Shown here: piece by piece, positions 16,006 through 25,101 of the stretch
How positions within the stretch are numbered: position 1 is the first letter of the stretch
How the letters are laid out: each line of letters opens with the position of its first letter
NCBI GenBank assembly: GCA_023262005.1
Contig: JALREL010000174.1
Coordinates: 1-64,000 of the forward strand
Direction of reading: 5' to 3'
DNA from: Sphingorhabdus sp.
GTDB taxonomy: Bacteria > Pseudomonadota > Alphaproteobacteria > Sphingomonadales > Sphingomonadaceae
DNA length: 64,000 bases
The notes under the pieces: generated by a model
The model's input: the letters and a program-made list of their open reading frames with translations, nothing else
Told to the model about the DNA's origin: nothing
The model's database searches: none
Translations under genes and position numbers: made by a program

Positions 16006-16719
16006 ATGCAAAGCGTTGCCGAATTCGATAATGTGGGCCTGCGGTACGGCACCGGAGCGGAGACACTGACCGATGTCAGCTTCAAGCTGTTTCCGGGCAG
16101 TTTCTACTTCCTCACTGGGGCATCCGGTGCGGGCAAGACGTCGCTGCTCAAGCTGCTCTATCTGGCACATCGCCCCAGCCGCGGGGCTATTCGCATGTTC
16201 GGTGAAGATCTGGTTGCGATGCCGCGTAGCCGTTTGCCCGGATTCCGCCGCAGGATCGGCGTGGTGTTTCAGGATTTCCGGCTGGTCCAGCATTTGAGTG
16301 CGTTTGACAATATCGCCCTGCCTTTGCGCATCGCCGGAATATCTGAGCGCGACCTTGTGGGCCCGGTGAACGAAATGCTCGACTGGATCGGATTAACCGA
16401 ACGCTCCTCTGCCCGGCCCGCTACGCTTTCGGGGGGTGAGCAGCAACGGGTGGCGATTGCCCGCGCGGTCATCGGCAGGCCCGAAATGCTGGTTGCCGAC
16501 GAACCTACCGGTAACGTTGATCCCGACATGGCGCTGCGCCTGCTCAAGCTATTCGCTGCATTGAACCGATTGGGTACAACGGTCGTGGTCGCCACCCATG
16601 ACATCCACCTGCTGCAAGAAATAGAGGGTGCGCAGATGATGCGGCTGGACAAAGGACGCCTCTCTGACCCCACCGGTTCGCTCCGGCATCCACCGCGCCC
16701 TCTGGTTTTGCGGAACTAG
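16006..16719 (+). CDS. ftsE: Cell-division ABC transporter ATP-binding protein FtsE
   Basis: 237-residue ATPase of the FtsEX complex, which couples the divisome to periplasmic peptidoglycan hydrolases. Walker A GASGAGKT (38-45), Q-loop VVFQDFRLV, signature LSGGEQQ (142-148), Walker B MLVADEP (162-168) and the H-switch VVVATHD (His199) are all present. ATG 16006 is chosen because upstream frame sequence is not protein-like. It is followed 8 bases later by ftsX, as usual. Confidence 0.93.
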   Translation: MQSVAEFDNVGLRYGTGAETLTDVSFKLFPGSFYFLTGASGAGKTSLLKLLYLAHRPSRGAIRMFGEDLVAMPRSRLPGFRRRIGVVFQDFRLVQHLSAFDNIALPLRIAGISERDLVGPVNEMLDWIGLTERSSARPATLSGGEQQRVAIARAVIGRPEMLVADEPTGNVDPDMALRLLKLFAALNRLGTTVVVATHDIHLLQEIEGAQMMRLDKGRLSDPTGSLRHPPRPLVLRN

Positions 16720-16727
16720 GTGCAGCC

Positions 16728-17624
16728 ATGAGATTGCCCTTCACCGCCAATCCGCATGAGCGACAATTGATCCCCGACGGGCGCTTCACCGGCCCGATGC
16801 CCTGGGTGATGGCTATCATGCTGTTTCTGTCTTTGATTGCAGCGGCCGCGGCACTATCGCTGGCACAGTCGGCGAGGCAGGGCAGCGAGTCCCTGTCGCG
16901 TCAGGCAACGGTGCAGATATTGGAGACCGACGCCGATGCGCGGGTCGCGCAGCAACGCGAAGTCGCGGCACAATTGCGCAGGCAGGCGGGTGTCAAATCG
17001 GCAACTATCGTTCCTGAAAGCGAGGCGCGCGCGTTGCTCGAGCCCTGGCTGGGCGATGTCGCGGCGGATAGCGGTATTCCCGTTCCCGCACTTGTAGATA
17101 TCGAATTCAGCACCGCGCCCGATGCAGCGCGGCTGGCAACGATAGAGCGTGAACTTTCGCGCATTGCACCATCGGTGCGCATCGATGGCAATGCCCAATG
17201 GCTGAAGCCGTGGTTCGATCTGATTGCTTCGATGCTCTGGCTGGCGCTTGCCATTGTGTTGCTGCTGCTTTTTGCGACCGGCGCAACCGTCGCCTTGGCG
17301 GTGCGTGGCGCGCTCAACACGCACAAGGGCACGATCGAAATCATGCATATGATGGGGGGCACCGACCTGCAGGTGGCGCGCTTGTTCCAGCGGCGAGTGG
17401 CGCTCGATTCGCTTTTTGGCGGCGCGCTGGGGCTTGGCTTGGCGGTGATCGTGATCCTTTTGCTTGGCGAGCGTGTGGCGGCGCTTGAACCCGGATTGCT
17501 CGCTGGTGCTTCGGTTCCGCTTTATGGATGGCTTCTCTTGCTGTTCATACCAGTCGCGGTTACGGGTCTTTCAATGGCGATGGCCCGCTGGACGGTGCTA
17601 TCAACGCTCAAGAAGATGCTATGA
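16728..17624 (+). CDS. ftsX: Cell-division protein FtsX
   Basis: 298-residue inner-membrane partner of FtsE. One membrane helix lies near residues 22-44, then a periplasmic loop (VQILETDADARVAQQREVA, with the ECD-like stretch up to the WLKPWFD segment). Three further helices follow, near 165-190, 218-245 and 270-290. The MHMMGGTDLQVARLFQRR loop is typical of FtsX/MacB-type permeases. It overlaps the next gene by ATGA, indicating translational coupling. Confidence 0.92.
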   Translation: MRLPFTANPHERQLIPDGRFTGPMPWVMAIMLFLSLIAAAAALSLAQSARQGSESLSRQATVQILETDADARVAQQREVAAQLRRQAGVKSATIVPESEARALLEPWLGDVAADSGIPVPALVDIEFSTAPDAARLATIERELSRIAPSVRIDGNAQWLKPWFDLIASMLWLALAIVLLLLFATGATVALAVRGALNTHKGTIEIMHMMGGTDLQVARLFQRRVALDSLFGGALGLGLAVIVILLLGERVAALEPGLLAGASVPLYGWLLLLFIPVAVTGLSMAMARWTVLSTLKKML

Positions 17625-18151
17625 TCCGACGCTTCCTCTCTTCGATCCTGCTCATATGGATGCTGGGCTTCATGTGGTTTGCGATCTTTTTGCCGCAACC
17701 GGCCGAGCTCGAGCAGACCGATGGCGTGGTGGTGCTGACCGGTGGTCCGAAGCGGATCGACCGCGGGCTTGAGGTGATGGAAAAGCGCAAGGCCCGCCGG
17801 ATGCTGATTTCGGGAGTCGATCTGGACGTGAAACCGGGGGAGCTTGCCGCTGAATATAAGCGCCCGATGAAGCTGTTTAATTGCTGCATCGACCTTGGCT
17901 TCCGCGCGGTGGATACGCGATCCAATGCCCTTGAAACCGCCCGCTGGGTGGCACGCAACAAAATCACCACTTTGCGCGTTGTAACGCATGACTGGCACAT
18001 GCGCCGGGGGCTTTTGGAACTGGAGATTGCCTTGCCTGACGATGTCGAAATCGTTGCAGACGCCGTTCCGACGCGCCCGAGCTTCTACATATTGTTCCGG
18101 GAATATAACAAATTCTGGCTGCGCGGCGCGGCGGCAATTGCCGGCGTTTGA
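17621..18151 (+). CDS. YdcF/DUF218-family membrane-anchored protein
   Basis: 176 residues. The ATG overlaps the ftsX stop (ATGA). An N-terminal helix (about 5-25, SSILLIWMLGFMWFAIFL) anchors a DUF218 domain: ADGVVVLTGG-like start (TDGVVVLTGGPKR), then RMLISGVD, TRSNALETARWV and VVTHDWHMRRG, the conserved strand-and-loop motifs of the YdcF/SanA group. Members are linked to envelope integrity and vancomycin exclusion, but the enzyme activity is unknown. Position between ftsX and plsC in one operon supports an envelope role. Confidence 0.88.
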   Translation: MIRRFLSSILLIWMLGFMWFAIFLPQPAELEQTDGVVVLTGGPKRIDRGLEVMEKRKARRMLISGVDLDVKPGELAAEYKRPMKLFNCCIDLGFRAVDTRSNALETARWVARNKITTLRVVTHDWHMRRGLLELEIALPDDVEIVADAVPTRPSFYILFREYNKFWLRGAAAIAGV

Positions 18152-18156
18152 AACCC

Positions 18157-18843
18157 ATGTTCCTGCTGCGCTCATTGCTCTTTGGCATCATTTTCTATGT
18201 CGGATCGGTGCCCTATGTTTTGAGTGCACTGCTCGGCTCACGCATTTCGACGCCCTTGCTGCGCAAATCGGTGCATGGCTGGAGCCGATTCCACCATGGC
18301 TGTGCCCGGTGGCTGCTGGGCATCAAGACCGTGGTCGATGGCACTTTGCCGCAGGAACCTGTGCTGTTTGCGATCAAGCATGAGGCGATGTTCGAAACGA
18401 TCGACATGCCGCGCATGTTTCGCCTGCCGGCGGTGATCACCAAGCGGGAACTGTTTGACATTCCCGGTTGGGGCCCGGCCGCAAAGGCCTATGGCATGAT
18501 ACCCGTTGACCGGCAGGCCGGGGCAAGCGGCCTGCGCGCTATGCTGGCGCTGGCGCGGCAGATGCAGGCAGAGGGGCGGCCCATCGTGATATTTCCGGAA
18601 GGAACGCGCGTTCCGCATGGCGAGAGGCCGCCATTGCAATCGGGTTTCGCCGGACTCTACAAGCTTCTCGGGATGCCGGTTGTTCCGATCGCCGTCGACA
18701 GCGGGAAGCTGACGCCGAAGAATAAGCCTTGGTGGCATAGCGGGACAATGACGTACAAGGTCGGGGAAACCATCCCGGCTGGCCTGCCGCGCGAAGAGGT
18801 GGAAGCGCGCGTGCATGCAGCGATCAATGCGCTGAACGATTAG
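18157..18843 (+). CDS. plsC: 1-acyl-sn-glycerol-3-phosphate acyltransferase (PlsC family)
   Basis: 228 residues. It transfers an acyl group to lysophosphatidic acid in the inner membrane to form phosphatidic acid. The N-terminal helix (LLRSLLFGIIFYVGSVPYVL) precedes the LPLAT domain. The catalytic block reads KHEAMFETID: the His is kept but the acidic residue of the usual H-x4-D motif is Glu, a substitution found in several alphaproteobacterial members. Block III FPEGTR is intact. An in-frame TTG at 18148 overlaps the previous stop, but ATG 18157 is preferred. Homologues of this type may also act on other lipid acceptors. Confidence 0.88.
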   Translation: MFLLRSLLFGIIFYVGSVPYVLSALLGSRISTPLLRKSVHGWSRFHHGCARWLLGIKTVVDGTLPQEPVLFAIKHEAMFETIDMPRMFRLPAVITKRELFDIPGWGPAAKAYGMIPVDRQAGASGLRAMLALARQMQAEGRPIVIFPEGTRVPHGERPPLQSGFAGLYKLLGMPVVPIAVDSGKLTPKNKPWWHSGTMTYKVGETIPAGLPREEVEARVHAAINALND

Positions 18844-18858
18844 CCGCTTAGCCCGACC

Positions 18859-19764
18859 TCAGTGCTTGCGCCCGAAATCAGGGGCATCGTCATCCTGCCC
18901 CTGTTCGACGATCGAACGGCGGATATCGCGGGTGCGGGCAAAGAGCGCCTCAAGTTCGTCACCCTTGCCATAGCGGATCGCGCGTTGCAGCGCTGTCAGG
19001 TCTTCGCTGAAACGCTGCAGCATTTCGAGCACGGCTTCCTTGTTGTTGAGGAAGACATCGCGCCACATCACCGGATCGGACGCGGCAATGCGGGTGAAAT
19101 CACGGAAACCGCCGGCGGAATATTTGATCACTTCGCTCTGTGTCACTTCACCAAGATCATCGGCAGTGCCAACGATGGTGTAGGCAATCAGGTGCGGCAG
19201 GTGGCTGGTAACGGCGAGCACCAAATCGTGGTGCCGCGCATCCATGATTTCGACATCGGCACCAAGGCGTTGCCAGAAGCTGGAGAGCGCCTCAACCGCA
19301 GCCTCGGGTGCATCGGCAGGCGGGGTGAGGATACACCAGCGGCCCTTGAACAATGTAGCAAAGCCGGCGTCGGGGCCGCTTTTTTCGGTACCGGCAACCG
19401 GATGCGCCGGGATGATGGTCGCTTGCGGCAGCGCAGCAGCCAAGGCCTCTGCCACGCTTTGCTTGCAACTGCCCACGTCGCTGACAATGGCGTCGGCCGG
19501 AAGATCGTCGGCTATCAGTTCGGCGACGGGTCCCATCGCGCCAACAGGGACGCACAAGACCACCAGCCCCGCATCGATGACTGCGGTACCGGCGATGTCG
19601 GCAATATCGTCGCAAAAGCCCAATGCGCGAGCGCGTTCGCGCACGTCTGGATCAGCGTCAAAACCGTTCACCCGAACATCGGGCATGTTCGCCTTGATCG
19701 CACGCGCCATCGAGGAGCCGATAAGGCCCAGCCCGATGATCGAGACGCGCGCAAAGGGCAGCAT
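18859..19764 (-). CDS. tyrA: Prephenate/arogenate dehydrogenase
   Basis: 301 residues. Oxidative decarboxylation of prephenate (or arogenate) in tyrosine synthesis, using NAD(P)+. The N-terminus holds the dinucleotide loop IGLGLIGSS (residues 10-18). SDVGSCKQSV and IIPAHPVAGTEKSGP, with the substrate-binding His, are diagnostic. VTSHLPHLIAYTIV and SAGGFRDFTRIAASDPVMWRD follow in the helical dimer domain. Its ATG shares a base with the hisC stop (TGATG), so the two are translationally coupled; this pairing is common because HisC-type enzymes also supply aromatic transamination. Confidence 0.93.
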   Translation of the reverse strand: MLPFARVSIIGLGLIGSSMARAIKANMPDVRVNGFDADPDVRERARALGFCDDIADIAGTAVIDAGLVVLCVPVGAMGPVAELIADDLPADAIVSDVGSCKQSVAEALAAALPQATIIPAHPVAGTEKSGPDAGFATLFKGRWCILTPPADAPEAAVEALSSFWQRLGADVEIMDARHHDLVLAVTSHLPHLIAYTIVGTADDLGEVTQSEVIKYSAGGFRDFTRIAASDPVMWRDVFLNNKEAVLEMLQRFSEDLTALQRAIRYGKGDELEALFARTRDIRRSIVEQGQDDDAPDFGRKH

Positions 19765-20873
19765 CAACCGTGCCGTTCCAATATCTTGCGCATCGCTGCC
19801 ATCACACCGAGATTTTCCTCTTCGCTGCCGATGGTGATGCGCAGGCCGTTGGCAAGCCCCTGCCCCGGCAGCCAGCGGACGATATAGCCTTCGTCCATCA
19901 GATCCTTGTAGACCGTCTCGGCGCTGACCTTGCCTTCAAAGATCACCATCAGGAAGTTTGCCCAGCTCGGGATCGCGCGAAGCCCATGGTTTGACAACGC
20001 GGAAATCTCCCCCGCCATCCAATCGCGCCAGTGCAGGTTATGCTTGCGGCTGTGCGCGACAAAATCGGTATCGGCGAGCGCGGCGATGGCCGCTGCCTGC
20101 CCAGCGCTGGTGACGTTGAACGGCGCGCGGATACGGTTCAGCGTAGCGATCAGGCCCGGTTGGCCATAGGCCCAGCCGATGCGCTCGGCAGCCAAGCCAT
20201 AGATTTTCGAGAAAGTGCGGGTGATGAGGACATTGGCATGCTTGCGCGCCAGATCGAACGACGCGGGGCCATCATCTTCCAGATATTCGCCATAGGCCTG
20301 ATCGAGAACGAGCACGCAATCCGAAGGCAATCCGGCATGGAGTCGCGCGATTTCGGCATCGTCGCTATAGGTGCCCGTGGGATTGTTGGGATTGGCGATG
20401 AAGACCACGCGGGTCTTTTCATTGACCAGCGCGAGCAGCGCATCAACGTCGGTGCCATAATCCTTGTCGGGAGCAACAACCACCGTTGCGGCGCATTTGC
20501 GCGCAGCGATATCGTATACCGAAAAGCCATAGCGAACATAGATGATCTCATCGCCTGCGCCGGCATAGCCCATCGCGATCAGGTTGAGCAGTTCGTCCGA
20601 TCCGGTGCCGCAAACGATCTGGTCGGCTTCCAATCCATAAGCCTGGCCCAGCGCCTCACGCAGCGCGTTCGAAGCCGGGTCGGGATAGCGAGCGAGCGTC
20701 GAACGCGCTTCCACCAACGCCGCCGTCGCCTGCTCACTGCAGCCAAGAGGGTTTTCGTTGGCCGATAATTTGATCAGCACGCGGCCGTCATCGCTCTTCG
20801 CCTTGCCAGGCGTGTAGGCGTGAATGGCGTTGATCCAGGGTTTGGCTTCAGGCTGTGTCATGGCGCGCGCCAT
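19764..20873 (-). CDS. hisC: Histidinol-phosphate aminotransferase
   Basis: 369 residues. PLP-dependent class II aminotransferase converting imidazole-acetol phosphate to histidinol phosphate, often also acting on aromatic amino acids. Key parts: [12 protein letters not shown] near the start, [36 protein letters not shown] and the Schiff-base lysine in [18 protein letters not shown]. Two starts are possible (20873 and 20861); the first is given because of a GGGGCAAGG stretch just before it. It is divergent from metX across about 55 bases. Confidence 0.93.
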   Translation of the reverse strand: MARAMTQPEAKPWINAIHAYTPGKAKSDDGRVLIKLSANENPLGCSEQATAALVEARSTLARYPDPASNALREALGQAYGLEADQIVCGTGSDELLNLIAMGYAGAGDEIIYVRYGFSVYDIAARKCAATVVVAPDKDYGTDVDALLALVNEKTRVVFIANPNNPTGTYSDDAEIARLHAGLPSDCVLVLDQAYGEYLEDDGPASFDLARKHANVLITRTFSKIYGLAAERIGWAYGQPGLIATLNRIRAPFNVTSAGQAAAIAALADTDFVAHSRKHNLHWRDWMAGEISALSNHGLRAIPSWANFLMVIFEGKVSAETVYKDLMDEGYIVRWLPGQGLANGLRITIGSEEENLGVMAAMRKILERHG

Positions 20874-20928
20874 AGCCTTGCCCCGCCGCCCGTGCAACCA
20901 AGCTATTGTTTTAACCGCCTTGCCTGAT

Positions 20929-22062
20929 ATGGCGCAAACCATGGGTGAAGACGGTCGCTTTGGCCTCGACAGGCGGACGAAACTGCTGGGGCCGGTACGG
21001 CTCGACAGCGGCGTGCAATTTGCGCCCGTCGAATTCGCCTATGAAACCTATGGCGAACTCAACGCCGACAAATCGAATGCGATCCTGGTCTGCCATGCGC
21101 TGACCGGTGACCAATATGTCGCCTCAACCCATCCGGTGACGGGCAAGCCCGGCTGGTGGACGCGCTTGGTGGGGGAAGGCAAACCAGTCGATCCATCGCG
21201 CCACTGCATCATCTGCATCAATGTGCTCGGCAGCTGCATGGGCAGTTCCGGCCCGGCCAGTTTCGACCCCGGCACCGGGCAGCCCTATGCGATGGACTTT
21301 CCCGTTATCACCATTGCCGACATGGTGCGCGCGCAAGCGATATTGCTCGACCATCTGGGCATCGAGCGCCTCGCATGCGTCATCGGCGGATCGATGGGCG
21401 GGATGCAGGCGCTCACCTGGGCCTCGCTATTTCCGGATCGGGTGCAGTCGGCGATCGTCATCGCCTCTACCGCGCGGCACAGCGCGCAGAATATCGCGTT
21501 CCACGAAGTGGGGCGGCAGGCGATCATGGCAGATCCCAACTGGCAAGGCGGAAATTACTACGGCTCGGTCGACCAGCCCGATGCCGGCCTTGCGGTCGCG
21601 CGCATGGCGGCGCACATCACCTATCTGTCCGAAGCGGGGCTGACCGAGAAGTTCGGCCGCCAATTGCAGGACCGCGAAACGAAGACCTTCGGTTTCGACG
21701 CTGATTTCCAGGTCGAAAGCTATTTGCGTTATCAGGGATTGAGCTTTGTCGAGCGTTTCGATGCCAACTCCTATCTCTATATCACCCGCGCAATGGATTA
21801 TTACGACCTTGCTGAGGAGCATGGCGGCGTACTCGCCAAGGCCTTCCAGGGCACGCGTACCCGTTTCTGCCTGGTCAGTTTTGACAGCGACTGGCTTTAC
21901 CCGACCATCGAATCGAAACGCATCGTGCAGGCGCTTAACGCGGCCGGAGCGGCGGCGAGTTTTGTCGAGCTATCGAGCCCGTTCGGGCATGATGCTTTCC
22001 TGCTCGACGCGCCCGAAATGAACCGCATCATCGACGGTTTCCTGAAGGCAGGCGGGCTATGA
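20929..22062 (+). CDS. metX: Homoserine O-acetyltransferase
   Basis: 377 residues from ATG 20929 (ATG 20941 is an alternative). An alpha/beta hydrolase that activates homoserine with acetyl-CoA or succinyl-CoA in methionine synthesis. The opening [13 protein letters not shown] is a family signature. The nucleophile elbow is [13 protein letters not shown], the acidic residue lies in [11 protein letters not shown] and the catalytic His in [12 protein letters not shown]. metW overlaps its stop by ATGA, the usual metX-metW pairing. In alphaproteobacteria MetX-MetW complexes often prefer succinyl-CoA, which the sequence alone does not settle. Confidence 0.94.
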   Translation: MAQTMGEDGRFGLDRRTKLLGPVRLDSGVQFAPVEFAYETYGELNADKSNAILVCHALTGDQYVASTHPVTGKPGWWTRLVGEGKPVDPSRHCIICINVLGSCMGSSGPASFDPGTGQPYAMDFPVITIADMVRAQAILLDHLGIERLACVIGGSMGGMQALTWASLFPDRVQSAIVIASTARHSAQNIAFHEVGRQAIMADPNWQGGNYYGSVDQPDAGLAVARMAAHITYLSEAGLTEKFGRQLQDRETKTFGFDADFQVESYLRYQGLSFVERFDANSYLYITRAMDYYDLAEEHGGVLAKAFQGTRTRFCLVSFDSDWLYPTIESKRIVQALNAAGAAASFVELSSPFGHDAFLLDAPEMNRIIDGFLKAGGL

Positions 22063-22649
22063 CGGCACTGCGCCCCGACCTTGCGGTTATCGCCGAAACC
22101 ATCCCCACGGGCGCGCGCGTGCTCGATGTCGGCTGCGGCGATGGCGCGTTGATGGCGGCGCTGCGCGATTCCAAAGGCATCGACGCACGCGGCATGGAAA
22201 TCGATCCGGTGAATGTTGCCAATGCTGTGACGCGCGGATTGGCAGTGGTCCAGGGCGATGCCGATACCGACCTTGCCGACTATCCCGACGACTCGTTCGA
22301 CTATGCCGTGCTCAGCCAGACATTGCAGACCACGAGGCGGCCCGATCTTGTGCTCGACCAGTTGCTGCGCATTGGCAAACAGGCCTTTGTCTCATTCCCC
22401 AATTTCGCGCAGTGGAAGATCCGTTTCGCGCATATGTTTGGCGGGCGGATGCCGGTGACCAAGCAGTTGCCGCACCGCTGGTATGATACGCCCAACATCC
22501 ACCATGTGACGATCGATGATTTCAAAAGCTTCGTTGAGGATCGCGGCTATAGCATCGAAGGCGAATGGTATCTGTCTGGTGAGAAACGGCGCGGTGCGGG
22601 GCTTGCCAACCTGCTCGCCGAACATGCCGTGTTCCTGCTGAAACGGTAA
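22059..22649 (+). CDS. metW: Methionine biosynthesis protein MetW
   Basis: 196 residues with a class I methyltransferase fold: [15 protein letters not shown] is the SAM-binding glycine motif, GMEID the acidic end of strand 2, and [15 protein letters not shown] the motif post-II region. The C-terminal [34 protein letters not shown]-type region is characteristic of MetW. It is required with MetX for homoserine acylation in proteobacteria; coupling by a 4-base overlap supports complex formation. Confidence 0.93.
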   Translation: MTALRPDLAVIAETIPTGARVLDVGCGDGALMAALRDSKGIDARGMEIDPVNVANAVTRGLAVVQGDADTDLADYPDDSFDYAVLSQTLQTTRRPDLVLDQLLRIGKQAFVSFPNFAQWKIRFAHMFGGRMPVTKQLPHRWYDTPNIHHVTIDDFKSFVEDRGYSIEGEWYLSGEKRRGAGLANLLAEHAVFLLKR

Positions 22650-22651
22650 GT

Positions 22652-23170
22652 TTAGTTCAGCGTCATCCGGTCGCCTTCGATCGCGACATTATCGACGCGG
22701 GCAAGGAAGGACTGACCGAGAAGCGATACATCAAGCCCCTTGGGGATGATCACCGCCTCGACATCGTCGGCCTGCAAATCGCCGACCGTCACGCTGGCGA
22801 GCTTCACCGGCTTTCCGAACACATCGCCATTCACCCCGCGGCCGACATGCTGGAGCTCATCCTCGCTCCAGCTGAGGCCGAGTGCTTCGGCATCTTCGCC
22901 GTTGAGCGCAATCATGCTCGCACCGGTATCGATAAGGAAACGGATGCCCGTGCCGTCCACCTCTGCCTCGGCATAGAAATGTCCGTCCGGCTGCCGCTCC
23001 AGCTCAACCGCATCATAAACGCCCGAACCGACATTTTCGGCCTTGTCGGTCTTGGTAATGACAAAATGATTGGTCTCGCCTGTCGCTTCCTGCGGGGCAA
23101 GGTCGCGCGGGAAGAACCAGCCAATCGCAAGGGCCAGCGCAAAGATCGGCGCGAGCAATTTCCAATACAT
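22652..23170 (-). CDS. Membrane-anchored retropepsin-like aspartic protease
   Basis: 172 residues. An N-terminal helix (WKLLAPIFALALAIGWFF) anchors the protein, with the rest in the periplasm. The pepsin/retropepsin active site FLIDTGASMIALN lies near residues 78-90. The family (clan AA, TIGR02281-type) forms homodimers in which each chain supplies one Asp. Substrates are unknown. It lies tail to tail with metW, 2 bases apart. Confidence 0.85.
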   Translation of the reverse strand: MYWKLLAPIFALALAIGWFFPRDLAPQEATGETNHFVITKTDKAENVGSGVYDAVELERQPDGHFYAEAEVDGTGIRFLIDTGASMIALNGEDAEALGLSWSEDELQHVGRGVNGDVFGKPVKLASVTVGDLQADDVEAVIIPKGLDVSLLGQSFLARVDNVAIEGDRMTLN

Positions 23171-23193
23171 CGCCCCGCTTTAGCTGCGTTGGT

Positions 23194-23712
23194 TTAACCG
23201 GCGGTAAACTCTGCAAAATAGCTATAAACCGCATCCTCATCGCGGCTGGCGGCGTTGCGCCAGCTTGCGGCGTCTTTCTTGCTGTTGAGCAACTTGCCTT
23301 GCGGCGACACCACCAGCACCGTGGGCGTGCCTTTCACCTTCTTGATGCCAAAGCGTTTGGCGATTTCGAGGTTGCGGCCATTGCCGGTTTGCGGAACACC
23401 GACATCGACGAACAGCACCTCGTAATTCTGGGTGATCATGCCAACAAAGCGCGGGGAATCGATCAGGTTCGCGAGTGCGGCACTGTCATGGCACCAGTTG
23501 CCGCCCATGATGATGAGCAGTTTCTTGCCCGAAATCGCCGCACCTTTCTGCGCGAATTCCAGTTCGGATGCGGCATCCGCGGTGGGATCAAAAGCGATGG
23601 TCGAAAAACGGTCGTCGGGCTGCGCCTCGCGATAGGGTGGAGGTGCGGGGGCGGGCGTTGGCGTGGTTGAGGCTGCGGTCGCCGCCAGCGCAAACAGGAT
23701 CGCGTGCATCAT
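23194..23712 (-). CDS. Secreted thioredoxin-fold protein with a CxxS site
   Basis: 172 residues. The ATG at 23712 overlaps the preceding GNAT stop. A short signal peptide (MMHAILFALAATAAS) is followed by a Pro/Ala-rich linker and a thioredoxin fold starting near KKLLIIMGGNWCHDS. The active site is WCHDS, a CxxS instead of the usual CxxC, which favours isomerase-like or non-redox binding roles. The cis-proline loop is KGTPTVLVV. It is predicted periplasmic; the partner is unknown. Confidence 0.8.
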   Translation of the reverse strand: MMHAILFALAATAASTTPTPAPAPPPYREAQPDDRFSTIAFDPTADAASELEFAQKGAAISGKKLLIIMGGNWCHDSAALANLIDSPRFVGMITQNYEVLFVDVGVPQTGNGRNLEIAKRFGIKKVKGTPTVLVVSPQGKLLNSKKDAASWRNAASRDEDAVYSYFAEFTAG

Positions 23713-24191
23713 CCGCCTTTCGCCAATTCGCCCAATGCACCGCCATCGACCCGATAGATTGTCCATTCGTCCATCGCCTTGGCGCCCAGGCCCAGATAGA
23801 ATTGGATCGAAGGTTCGTTCCAATCAAGCACCGACCATTCGAGCCGTGCACAATCGCGCTCGACCGCCAGCGCGGCGAGCCGCTTGAGCAATGCCTTGCC
23901 GAGTCCCGAACCGCGCGCTTCGGGGCGCACGAACAGATCTTCAAGATAGATTCCCGGCTTCCCCTCAAAGGTCGAGAAATTGTGGAAGAAGAGTGCAAAG
24001 CCCTGCGGTTCGCCATCAATCTCACCAATCAGCACCTCGGCATAAGGGCGCGGGCCAAACAGTTTTGCCTGCAGCACCGCCTCGTCAAAACGCACCTCGT
24101 GCGCCAACCGTTCATATTCCGCGAGGTCGCGGATGAATTGCGCGATGATGGGTATGTCCTCTGCGCGGGCAGATCGTATCGAAAGCGTCAT
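23709..24191 (-). CDS. GNAT-family N-acetyltransferase
   Basis: 160 residues. ATG 24191 overlaps the preceding transporter stop by ATGA. It has the full GNAT core: IRSARAEDIPIIAQFIRDLAEYE at the N-terminus, IYLEDLFVRPEARGSGLGKALLKRLAALA (strand 4 and the acetyl-CoA loop R-x-x-G-x-G-x-A-like) and LEWSVLDWNEPSIQFYLGLGA. This resembles the thialysine/spermidine acetyltransferase subgroup. The substrate is not shown. Confidence 0.85.
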   Translation of the reverse strand: MTLSIRSARAEDIPIIAQFIRDLAEYERLAHEVRFDEAVLQAKLFGPRPYAEVLIGEIDGEPQGFALFFHNFSTFEGKPGIYLEDLFVRPEARGSGLGKALLKRLAALAVERDCARLEWSVLDWNEPSIQFYLGLGAKAMDEWTIYRVDGGALGELAKGG

Positions 24192-25081
24192 TTTCCCATT
24201 CCCTGTCTGATCCGCGGCCATAGCATGCCGACCGAAAGCCCCGCCATCACCAATGCGAAAGCGATCAACTTCCACGATTGCAAGGGCTCACCCAGTAACA
24301 GCGCCGATGCACCCATTCCGAACACCGGCACCATCAGCGCCATCGGCGCCACAACACCGGCGGGGTGGCGGTTGAGCAGCCAGCCCCAGGCCGCATAGCC
24401 AAACATGGTGTTGCCCACCGATTGCCACAACACCGCAGCCCAGGTTGCGCCATCGGCGGCTTCGATTCCGGCAATCATCGCTTGCGGCCCTTCAAGCAGC
24501 AGCGCGAACAGCAACAGCGGCGGTACGGCGAAGATGCTCGACCATACGACATAGGCGAGCATATTCTGTGGCGCCGCCTGCCGCGCGACCATATTCCCGC
24601 TCGATCAGCTGAACGCGGCCAGCAGCACCAGCCCAAGGCCCAGCGGCGTTGCGCTGCCATCGGTATGGAAGGCGATTACCGCAAGCCCGCTGCTCGCCAG
24701 CAGAAGCGCGACCAACTGGTACAGCCCGACCTTCTCCCCCGTCAGCCGCATCGACAGGAATATTGTGAAAAAGACCTGCGTCTGAACCACCAGCGAAGCA
24801 AGGCCGGGGGTGATGTCCGCCCGCATTGCGGTGAACAAAATGCCGAACTGCCCTGCCCCGATCAGCACGCCATAGGCGGCAAGGTTGGCCAAGCCGACTT
24901 TTGGTCTGGGGAGGAAGAGGGCGAGCGGGAAAAAGGCGAGCGTGAACCGCAGAAGCGCCAAGGTCAGCGGCGGCAGATGCTCCAGCGCAAATTTGATGAC
25001 GACAAAGTTCGTGCCCCACACTGCCATGATGGCCACCGCCAGCAGCAAGTGCATGGGCGGAAGCCCGTGGCGGGTCGGCAT
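24188..25081 (-). pseudogene. EamA/DMT transporter interrupted by an in-frame TGA
   Basis: Read through, the frame encodes a normal-length (297-residue) ten-helix EamA-family exporter. It starts MPTRHGLPPMHLLLAVAIM with WGTNFVVIKFALE. The first half ends in LLAAFS, then a TGA at 24607-24605 (minus strand). The same frame continues at once with SSGNMVARQAAPQN and the second five-helix repeat to the normal end. EamA proteins carry a Trp at that point (AxFWAxGN), so TGG has become TGA. This is either a real nonsense mutation or a single-base sequence error. Elsewhere TGA is used as a genuine stop, so recoding is unlikely. It is coupled to the downstream GNAT gene. Confidence 0.8.
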
Positions 25082-25101
25082 TACCCTGCCCCCGGTCGCG
25101 C

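Noticed and set aside
18862-19887. 341-codon open frame on the plus strand
   Set aside because: Antisense to tyrA and the end of hisC, both of which carry full family motifs.
20031-20768. 245-codon open frame on the plus strand
   Set aside because: Antisense shadow of hisC.
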